Shown one piece after another: positions 7,964 through 13,008 of a DNA stretch of 13,008 nucleotides; within the stretch, counting starts at the first letter, position 1; each line of letters starts with the position of its first letter. The notes below the pieces were generated by a model. The model saw only the letters and a program-made list of their open reading frames with translations, searched no databases and was not told where the DNA came from. The stretch comes from Bacteroidales bacterium (lineage in GTDB: Bacteria; Bacteroidota; Bacteroidia; Bacteroidales; F082). Position numbers and translations under genes: made by a program. The DNA is taken from NCBI GenBank assembly GCA_029933565.1, contig JAOZNY010000071.1:1-13008 (forward strand). Direction: 5' to 3'.

Positions 7964-8743
7964 ATGAAGTTAGTGAAATTTATAAATATAATAATTGCCC
8001 CCTTAATCCTTCTTACATTGATTAGTTCGTGTAAAAAAGATAATGGGGGCGATATCCCCCCTATTGAAGAGCCGGGAAAACTTGAACAGATTAGTGAGTT
8101 TTCTCTTGAAATTACAGAACCTTCAGGGCTTTCATTTGGCCCCACAGGAAATACTTTACTAATGGTAAGTGATAATACAAACAAAGTGTATGAAACTGAT
8201 TTAGAGGGAAGTGTGATTAGCGAATTAACCTATATCGGCTTAGACTTAGAAGGTGTAACTTATAATACCGATGAGCATTATATCGCTGTAGTTGAAGAAA
8301 GAGCACGCCAAATAGTTTTTTTAAGTTATCCTGAAGGTGTTGAGAAGGAACGATTTGACATTACCACTGGTGGAAATACCGACAATAAAGGCCTTGAAGG
8401 AGTTTCCTACAACACTAACAACAACGCCTACTATATTGTAAATGAAGATGTTCCTGGTGAAATGATTGTTTGGAGCAAATTGCATGGACACATTAGCAAA
8501 ACTGAAATGCATTTTGCTTCTGACTATTCGGCAATTTTTGTTGACACAAAAAATGCTCAACTTTGGATAGTTAGCGACGAATCGGCTGCACTTTACAAAT
8601 GCGACTACAACGCAGAAGTGCTTAAAAAATATGCTTTGCCCAACACTAAGTTTGAGGGAATAGCGGTAGATGTTGAACAACAATTGGTTTATCTGGTAAA
8701 CGACAAAACCTTCAAACTATTTGTATTTAAAATTTTAAACTAA
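7964..8743 (+). CDS. SdiA-regulated (YjiK-like) beta-propeller lipoprotein
   Basis: The 259-residue product has a lipoprotein signal (hydrophobic residues 8-20, ISSC with lipidated Cys23, then KKDNGGD) and a body resembling the SdiA-regulated family, to which E. coli YjiK belongs. Blade-like repeats are visible: EPSGLSFG (52-59) with LLMVSDNTNKVYETDLEG, DLEGVTYN (94-101) with VVEERARQIV, GLEGVSYN (143-150) with YYIVNED, and FEGIAVD (230-236) with LVYLVNDKTFKLFVF. These E-G-(V/I) turns fit a beta propeller. The family has no settled biochemical role, and I do not assign an enzymatic activity. Expected location is the outer or cell-surface membrane. Its TAA stop overlaps the next ATG by one base (8743), so translation with the CYTH-like gene is probably coupled, which ties the lipoprotein to that gene pair. 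Confidence 0.85.
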   Translation: MKLVKFINIIIAPLILLTLISSCKKDNGGDIPPIEEPGKLEQISEFSLEITEPSGLSFGPTGNTLLMVSDNTNKVYETDLEGSVISELTYIGLDLEGVTYNTDEHYIAVVEERARQIVFLSYPEGVEKERFDITTGGNTDNKGLEGVSYNTNNNAYYIVNEDVPGEMIVWSKLHGHISKTEMHFASDYSAIFVDTKNAQLWIVSDESAALYKCDYNAEVLKKYALPNTKFEGIAVDVEQQLVYLVNDKTFKLFVFKILN

Positions 8744-9372
8744 TGGTAGCAGCAATAATTCCAAGATATGAATTCAGAATTTTCGGAAATAATCTTGATA
8801 AAATTGAAACCCGAATAAAAAAACTTTCCGAAAAGGAATTAACACGTAAAATGGATTCGGTGTATTTGCTTACACCCTGGAAAAGAAAAAATAATATTAA
8901 AATCAGGGAAGGTGTTATGGACATCAAACTTCTTGAACAAACACATGAATGCCTTGAACAATGGAATCCTCTGTTAATTGGAAAGTTTCCGCTTAAAGCA
9001 GAAATAATTAAATCTACTGTTTTTCCTGCACTCGGTATTGAAAGTCCTGTATTTGAAAGAAAAGAATATACTCAAAAACAATTTATTAAAGAAGTGGTTT
9101 CAATAGATCCTGATATGGCTGTAGCTTATGTTTGGAAAACAAGACATGCATATACCATTAACGAATGTATTACTGAAATTGCTGAAATTAAAGTAAATGG
9201 AACTTCTATAAAAACTATTTGTATTGAAGCGGAAGATCCTAATAAAGTATTAGAGGCAAGGAAATTACTTGGAATTGAAAAAGATACAGAAAATGTAAAT
9301 TACCCACTTGCATTAAAACGATTTATTGGACTTGCACCTTTGCCCAACGACTGGAATAAAATTGAATTTTAA
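8743..9372 (+). CDS. Divergent CYTH-like (triphosphate tunnel) protein, copy A
   Basis: This 209-residue cytoplasmic protein is a clear paralog of the next gene; shared blocks are PRxEFRxFG, NNxKIRxGxMDIK, LEQWNPLxxGxFPxKAE, VFPA and ENxNYxxAxKRxxG. The charged motifs fall in the order expected of a CYTH/triphosphate-tunnel fold: ExR at 10-12, KxR at 53-55 with K62, an E-x-W block at 72-74, KxR at 132-134, ECITEIAEI at 141-149, and IEAED at 161-165. The canonical CYTH gene at 10110 has the same order of charged strands. The family call is therefore an inference from motif order, not recognition of a named family, and the leading ExExK signature is reduced to EFR. If correct, it would bind a triphosphate or polyphosphate substrate with a divalent metal. 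It overlaps the lipoprotein gene by one base and precedes copy B by 15 bp. Confidence 0.8.
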   Translation: MVAAIIPRYEFRIFGNNLDKIETRIKKLSEKELTRKMDSVYLLTPWKRKNNIKIREGVMDIKLLEQTHECLEQWNPLLIGKFPLKAEIIKSTVFPALGIESPVFERKEYTQKQFIKEVVSIDPDMAVAYVWKTRHAYTINECITEIAEIKVNGTSIKTICIEAEDPNKVLEARKLLGIEKDTENVNYPLALKRFIGLAPLPNDWNKIEF

Positions 9373-9387
9373 TAAAAAACTATAATA

Positions 9388-10029
9388 ATGACAAAAGAAA
9401 AAATGACAATAGGCGAGATTTCTAAACCCAGATTCGAGTTTAGAACTTTTGGTAGAGATTTTACCGAAGCCGCATATTTAATGTCAAGGCTTTCAGGCCC
9501 GGTTCCTGAAAAAGTATGGGAACGCCAGTCAACCGAAACTTATATAGTTTCTAAAACCAACGACGTTAATAACACCAAAATCAGAAATGGCAAAATGGAT
9601 ATCAAAACATTTGTTCAGTCTGTTGATGGTTTAGAGCAGTGGAATCCTTTGATGAAAGGAGAATTCCCAATAAAAGCAGAGGTTTTGGTAAATGAAGTTT
9701 TTCCTGCTTTTAAAGTAGATATGCCAAAACTTGAAAAAGATGAATATACTCTTGAAGAGTTTATGGGAATGGTAAAGGACAATCCAAACCTACAGGCTGT
9801 TACAGTTGAAAAGGAGCGTTTTGGATACATGGTAAACAACACTATTTGTGAAGTAGGAAATGTTTTCATTAATGGCGCTATGGTAGTTACCATTAATTCG
9901 GAATCAACTGAACTAGAAGATATTAAGAAGACTATTTCCGATGTTAAATTGGAAGGCATTGAAAACATCAACTACCTTCAGGCAATTAAAAGAATTACAG
10001 GAATGATTGATAAGAAATTGGCTAATTAA
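9388..10029 (+). CDS. Divergent CYTH-like (triphosphate tunnel) protein, copy B
   Basis: This 213-residue product is the tandem paralog of the gene just upstream. Aligned by eye it keeps PRFEFRTFG (14-22), NNTKIRNGKMDIK (61-73; K64, R66, K73), GLEQWNPL (81-88), EVFPAF (103-108), EYTLEEF (119-125) and ENINYLQAIKRITG (192-205). KxR recurs at 142-144, followed by NTICEVGNVFING (151-163). The late acidic strand differs from copy A: INSES at 169-173 replaces IEAED, so one acidic side chain of the presumed metal site appears lost. It also has a longer N-terminus and a short insert (GPVPEKVW) not seen in copy A. The pattern suggests duplication followed by divergence, perhaps into a heterodimer or a catalytic/non-catalytic pair. 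No signal peptide or membrane segment is visible. The function is not known. Confidence 0.8.
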   Translation: MTKEKMTIGEISKPRFEFRTFGRDFTEAAYLMSRLSGPVPEKVWERQSTETYIVSKTNDVNNTKIRNGKMDIKTFVQSVDGLEQWNPLMKGEFPIKAEVLVNEVFPAFKVDMPKLEKDEYTLEEFMGMVKDNPNLQAVTVEKERFGYMVNNTICEVGNVFINGAMVVTINSESTELEDIKKTISDVKLEGIENINYLQAIKRITGMIDKKLAN

Positions 10030-10031
10030 AA

Positions 10032-10080
10032 AAATGAGTGAATGAGTAAATGATTAAATAATTCACTCATTCACTCATTT
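10032..10080. repeat. 16-bp perfect inverted repeat between copy B and the CYTH gene
   Basis: Bases 10032-10047 (AAATGAGTGAATGAGT) are perfectly complementary to 10065-10080, leaving a 17-base loop. Each arm is itself a short direct repeat of GAGTGAAT/GAGT. No U-run follows, so it is a weak terminator candidate; it could be an mRNA-stabilising hairpin, an attenuator, or a small dispersed palindrome. A 13-bp direct repeat, CATTTAATCATTA, at 10076-10088 and 10092-10104 overlaps and follows it, and its complement also occurs in the loop (AATGATTAAAT, 10049-10059), allowing alternative pairings right up to the next start codon. Confidence 0.65.
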
Positions 10081-10109
10081 AATCATTAATACATTTAATC
10101 ATTAAAAAA

Positions 10110-10580
10110 ATGGCTAAAGAAATAGAAAGAAAATTTTTGGTTGCCGGCGACTTCAAAACAGCCGTAACCAAAGAAACAAAAATAACTCAGGGTTACCTTT
10201 CTTCAGTACCAGAGCGTACAGTTAGGGTAAGGATAAAAGGCGAAAAAGGTTTTATTACCATTAAAGGCATTGGTAGCAAATCAGGCGCCAGCCGCTTTGA
10301 ATGGGAAAAGGAAATTCCTGTAAATGAGGTAGAGGATCTTTTAGAACTTTGCGAACCGGGAGTAATTGACAAAACACGATTTATTGTTCCTGAACCCAGT
10401 GGGCTTAAATTTGAGGTTGACGAATTTTATGGCAACAACGAAGGTTTAACTGTTGCTGAAATCGAACTTCCGGCAGAAGACCACCCATTTGAAAAACCAA
10501 AATGGCTGGGTGAAGAAGTAACCGGCGATGCTAAGTATTACAACTCCATGTTGATGAAGAACCCATTTAAGGATTGGTAG
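10110..10580 (+). CDS. Canonical CYTH-domain protein (triphosphate tunnel metalloenzyme)
   Basis: The 156-residue protein matches the usual length of small bacterial CYTH proteins such as the Nitrosomonas and Clostridium TTM enzymes. All tunnel residues are visible in order: ExExK signature EIERK (4-8), RVR (39-41), K52 in TIKG, EWEKE (64-68), KTR (88-90), FEVDEF (101-106), and EIE (117-119). The C-terminal VTGDAKYYNSML is also typical. Members studied elsewhere hydrolyse inorganic tripolyphosphate, or in other branches thiamine triphosphate or make cAMP; for this short type, tripolyphosphatase is the best guess but the substrate cannot be read from sequence. It is cytoplasmic and metal dependent. 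The gene lies 80 bp after copy B, separated by an inverted repeat, and 119 bp before the anion transporter. Family assignment is firm. Confidence 0.93.
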   Translation: MAKEIERKFLVAGDFKTAVTKETKITQGYLSSVPERTVRVRIKGEKGFITIKGIGSKSGASRFEWEKEIPVNEVEDLLELCEPGVIDKTRFIVPEPSGLKFEVDEFYGNNEGLTVAEIELPAEDHPFEKPKWLGEEVTGDAKYYNSMLMKNPFKDW

Positions 10581-10699
10581 AGAATACGGAAGTCAAAAAA
10601 CAGAAGTTAGGAATTGATAATAATTAAGAATAAAATTCCAAAAGTCAATTTGCAAATAAATCATCTTGAACATCAACTTATAGAGGAAATAGAATAATA

Positions 10700-12319
10700 A
10701 TGTCCAACAATAATAAACATATCGACACCAACGGCTTCGATCCGTTAGACATGAACAACTACCGCATCGAGAAGTTGCCTAAACGTTCAAAGTCTAAAGT
10801 TGAAACAATTCTGTCAAATATTGGCGGACCACTTGCTATTGTCTTATTTGTTCTTATTTATTTTGTTTTCCAACCATCGTTCCTCACAAATATTAATGCC
10901 GATTCGCTTAGCGATTTTGCACGCACTACTTATGATAAATTGGGTAGTGCTGAATTTTCAAGGATAAACATTGCCATGATGGCTATTTTTATTGGTGCCA
11001 TCATACTTTGGATGACCGAAGCCATACCCAATTACCTCACATCTCTCATATTAATTATTGCGCTTGTACTTACCGGAGTACTTTCTGAACAGGAAGCCTA
11101 CGCCCAATTAGGGCATAAGGTAATGTGGCTTAATATTATGTCGTTTGTGCTTGCAAGCATGCTTGTTAAAACCGGACTTGCCAAACGATTTGCCCTCTGG
11201 TTTATCGTTAATTTTGGCAAACACTCATCTTCAATATTCCTTAGTTTTCTTGTAATTAACATTGTGTTGTCGGCATTTATTTCTGCCACAACAGCAAAGG
11301 CTGCGATTTTACTTCCCATTTTCATGGTGATATCTGCTGTTTATGGTGCCAGAGGTGGCGACAAGAAGAATAACTTTGGTAGGAATGTAGTGCTTCAAAA
11401 TCTGTTTTATATAAATATTGGAGCAAGTGGATTCCTTACTGGCTCGGGTGCAAACCTGCTCGCGGCTGCACTAATTACAGGGGCTACAGGAATCGATATT
11501 TTCTTTACCGACTGGATGAAAGCCAATTTAGTAGTTGCTATTATCCTAATGTTTCTGGGATATGTTGTAGCAACAAGGATTTTCTTTCCTTTAAAAAAGG
11601 AAGATCGGCTGCCTCAAATTCCTGGCGGAATGGAAAGGTTAAAAGAAGAACTGCATAAACTTGGCAAACCAAATTTTCAAGAGATTAAATCTGCACTTCT
11701 TTTTTTGGCAATCCTGGTATTTTGGTCAACCGATAAATATCATGGGATAAGCCCAACGGCTATTGCTTTTATTGGTGCTATTATCGCTCTCATGCCTCGC
11801 ATTGGAATTGTAAAATGGAATGATGTTGACATCCCCTGGCATCTTATGCTTTTCTCGGCAGGAGCCTACACTCTTGGGGCCGGATTTAAAGTCACCGACC
11901 TACCTTCTCTTTCTGTTAATGCCCTTTTCGATACTTTAGGATTTGGGGCTGGTACTCCATTTTGGGTACTCTACCTTTCACTTACATTTGCCATGGCTTT
12001 CAGCGCATTGTTTTTCCAAAGCAAAACCATGCGTACAATGATATTTGTTCCCATAGCCATTGGTGTTGCAAACCGATATGGAATAAATGTAATCAGCCTT
12101 GCCCTACCAGTAGCATTTTTAATTGAACATGTTTATATGTTACCTTTCAACAGCAAACCTGCAGCACTTCTCTACGAAACAGACCAATACAGTCTTACCA
12201 ACAGTTTCAAGTTTGGAGTAACAATGCTAGCTATTGGATGGATAGTAAATATAATTATGGGTGAAACCTGGTACCGCTACCTGGGCATTACTCCTGATGG
12301 AGTATTTGGGTTGTTTTAA
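10700..12319 (+). CDS. SLC13/DASS-family anion transporter
   Basis: The 539-residue membrane protein has a hydrophilic N-terminus (1-38) and two homologous halves with many helices, as in the divalent anion:Na+ symporter (DASS, SLC13) family. First-half motifs are WMTEAIP (104-110), FISATTAKAAILLPI (193-207) and GSGANLLAAALITG (248-261); second-half motifs are HLMLFSAGAYTLGAGF (381-396), SKTMRTMIFVPIAIG (441-455) and YMLPFNSKPAAL (479-490). The two SNT signatures that help form the sodium sites in characterised members appear here as SAT (195-197) and SKT (441-443). Substrates in the family include dicarboxylates, citrate, sulfate and, in yeast Pho87/Pho90/Pho91, phosphate, so the neighbouring phosphate genes do not settle the substrate. 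AGAGGA at 10682-10687 may help translation. It is the last gene of the plus-strand series. Confidence 0.88.
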   Translation: MSNNNKHIDTNGFDPLDMNNYRIEKLPKRSKSKVETILSNIGGPLAIVLFVLIYFVFQPSFLTNINADSLSDFARTTYDKLGSAEFSRINIAMMAIFIGAIILWMTEAIPNYLTSLILIIALVLTGVLSEQEAYAQLGHKVMWLNIMSFVLASMLVKTGLAKRFALWFIVNFGKHSSSIFLSFLVINIVLSAFISATTAKAAILLPIFMVISAVYGARGGDKKNNFGRNVVLQNLFYINIGASGFLTGSGANLLAAALITGATGIDIFFTDWMKANLVVAIILMFLGYVVATRIFFPLKKEDRLPQIPGGMERLKEELHKLGKPNFQEIKSALLFLAILVFWSTDKYHGISPTAIAFIGAIIALMPRIGIVKWNDVDIPWHLMLFSAGAYTLGAGFKVTDLPSLSVNALFDTLGFGAGTPFWVLYLSLTFAMAFSALFFQSKTMRTMIFVPIAIGVANRYGINVISLALPVAFLIEHVYMLPFNSKPAALLYETDQYSLTNSFKFGVTMLAIGWIVNIIMGETWYRYLGITPDGVFGLF

Positions 12320-12392
12320 AATATAAATTGAAATATTCAACACTCAAACAAAGTACAGTACTTCTTTTCTGAGTTTCAATAAATGGACATTG

Positions 12393-12431
12393 GATATTGA
12401 ACATTCGATATTCTACATTCGATTCTACATT
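12393..12431. repeat. 14-bp imperfect tandem repeat, about three copies
   Basis: The units are GATATTGAACATTC (12393-12406), GATATTCTACATTC (12407-12420) and a shortened GATTCTACATT (12421-12431). GAATATCC downstream (12437-12444) is nearly complementary to the GGATATT at the start of the array, so the stretch could fold. It resembles the low-complexity spacer repeats common between genes in this phylum; that comparison is from memory. Confidence 0.55.
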
Positions 12432-12521
12432 TTTTTGAATATCCTTTTGAAATTATATCAGACCACAACTTGTTGGTGGCAGATATCCCTATGGAGAAAC
12501 TGAACACACCTGAAAGGCAAA

Positions 12522-12558
12522 AGCCTGATTACATTTCTATAATCAGGCTCTTGTTTTT
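12522..12558 (+). terminator. Rho-independent terminator-like hairpin
   Basis: A perfect 10-bp stem, AGCCTGATTA (12522-12531) and TAATCAGGCT (12540-12549), with an 8-base loop is followed by CTTGTTTTT. It lies about 200 bp after the anion transporter stop and would end the long plus-strand operon. On the minus strand the stem is followed by TTGCCTTT, so it may also stop transcription from the gene at the right edge. Confidence 0.75.
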
Positions 12559-12662
12559 AGTGATAAATATTTTCTGAACCTATCTTTGTCGTGAATTTTG
12601 GAATAATGTTTTATATTTATTTACACTTTGGCTATAGAGTGTAGCGCATTTTGTAGCACACT

Positions 12663-12686
12663 TTCCTGTCCCCCGAGGGATAGGAA
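12663..12686. repeat. GC-rich 10-bp hairpin
   Basis: TTCCTGTCCC (12663-12672) and GGGATAGGAA (12677-12686) pair over ten positions with one G-T wobble around a CCGA loop. TAGCAC occurs on both sides (12654-12659 and 12688-12693). No U-run follows directly. It may be an RNA structural element or a remnant of a small mobile element; I cannot tell which. Confidence 0.5.
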
Positions 12687-12754
12687 TTAGCACGAAAACT
12701 GTGATATTTTTTACTCGACTAAGCGCCATGCACTAAGAGCCGTTATTCGCAGTA

Positions 12755-13008
12755 TTACTTAATTAGTTGCTCAATTAGTTGCTTTAACTGATTTATTTCA
12801 TCAATTCGTGAATCTATCGTTGAAACAAACCCTGATTTTCTAATTATACAAATATCACAGGTCTTAACATGTTCAATATCCCCTTTTTTGTCTTCCTCAA
12901 TTAAATGATTATTAATAAATTCATAATAGTCTTTATGCATTTCTGCTGGTAACTTTTCACTAATATATTTAATCATCGTTATGATTTCATCTAAAATGAC
13001 ATACTTAT
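12755..13008 (-). CDS. Small unrecognised protein, probably the C-terminal end of a longer gene
   Basis: The frame ends at 12755 on the minus strand. An ATG at 12976-12974 would give 73 residues, but the frame stays open beyond it to the right edge, adding KYVILDEIIT in front, which reads like coding sequence. No ribosome binding site precedes the internal ATG, so I treat this as partial, though a 73-residue gene remains possible. The visible part has a CDIC motif within HVKTCDICIIRKSG (residues 36-49 from the internal Met), and a C-terminal helix of heptad character (IDEINQLKQLIEQLIK) that could form a coiled coil. There is only one CxxC, so a zinc site would need partners elsewhere. It is convergent with the anion transporter across the gene-free stretch. 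I do not recognise the family. Confidence 0.5.
   Translation of the reverse strand, partial: KYVILDEIITMIKYISEKLPAEMHKDYYEFINNHLIEEDKKGDIEHVKTCDICIIRKSGFVSTIDSRIDEINQLKQLIEQLIK

Larger units (their letters stand above)
12320..12754. other. Gene-free stretch with short repeats and hairpins
   Basis: No convincing reading frame lies in this 435-bp stretch on either strand. It contains a 14-bp tandem repeat (12393-12431), a terminator-like hairpin (12522-12558), an exact TAnnTTTG promoter-like match TATCTTTG (12581-12588, without a clear -33 TTG), and a GC-rich hairpin (12663-12686). The part from about 12660 to 12745 is less A/T rich than its surroundings. I found no tRNA, CRISPR repeat or transposase remnant. 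Confidence 0.6.

Noticed and set aside
8321..8683. Antisense 120-residue reading frame inside the SdiA-regulated-type gene
   Set aside because: It is a shadow of a recognised plus-strand gene, rich in Cys/Phe/Val as expected from antisense translation, with no independent support.
9615..9971. Antisense 118-residue reading frame inside copy B
   Set aside because: It mirrors a plus-strand gene that has a clear paralog, and its composition (many Ser, Thr, Phe) is that of a shadow frame.
8743..10029. VTC-type polyphosphate polymerases
   Set aside because: The fold order is similar, but the proteins are shorter, and the specific VTC basic motifs are not recognisable; only a general CYTH-like label is supportable.
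12600..12754. Integron attC site or gene cassette boundary, suggested by GCCGTTATTC near 12739 and a small gene beside it
   Set aside because: The GTT core does not fit GTTRRRY, and no complementary arm to CTAAGAGCCGTTAT is found upstream at a suitable distance, so the required fold is absent.
1..13008. CRISPR arrays, tRNA or rRNA genes, transposases, phage genes
   Set aside because: No regularly spaced repeats, RNA gene consensus elements or transposase/integrase motifs were seen on either strand.

Overview
The window looks like chromosomal DNA from a member of the Bacteroidota, probably a marine or free-living Bacteroidia lineage near the Marinilabiliales. The signs are low GC content, very A-rich leader sequences without clear Shine-Dalgarno sites, a TAnnTTTG-type -7 promoter element, lipoproteins with an acidic/lysine tail after the lipobox cysteine, CarboxypepD_reg-type domains, and the Bacteroidota style of LuxR C-terminal module (coiled coil plus HTH). 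The taxonomic placement is inference from style, not from a marker gene.

Layout. Bases 1-659 (minus) hold the 5' part of a secreted protein built from tandem lamin-tail (LTD) domains; it runs off the left edge. Bases 732-2189 (minus) encode an unrecognised 485-residue protein with a central pair of membrane helices. A 276-bp divergent intergenic region follows. All genes from 2466 to 12319 are on the plus strand: a DUF47/PhoU-like protein; an overlapping PiT-type phosphate permease fused to an extra membrane helix, coiled coil and LuxR-type HTH; a phosphate-selective-porin-type outer membrane protein with an N-terminal CarboxypepD_reg-like domain; a two-LTD lipoprotein; an SdiA-regulated-type (YjiK-like) lipoprotein; two tandem paralogs that read as divergent CYTH/triphosphate-tunnel proteins; a canonical CYTH protein; and an SLC13/DASS-type anion transporter. 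A roughly 435-bp gene-free stretch (12320-12754) holds short tandem repeats, a strong terminator hairpin and a GC-rich hairpin. A small minus-strand frame, open to the right edge, closes the window.

How the genes may work together. The first three plus-strand genes make a coherent phosphate-uptake set: an outer-membrane anion porin, an inner-membrane Pi permease and its usual PhoU-like partner. The HTH on the permease suggests that transport and transcription control are joined in one polypeptide. The next block (LTD lipoprotein, propeller lipoprotein, three CYTH-fold candidates, anion transporter) is closely spaced and probably co-transcribed. CYTH/TTM proteins act on polyphosphate or triphosphate substrates, so a phosphate/polyphosphate theme could cover the whole plus-strand region. 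That link is inference. The most notable points are the permease-HTH fusion and the tandem divergent CYTH-like pair beside a canonical CYTH gene.
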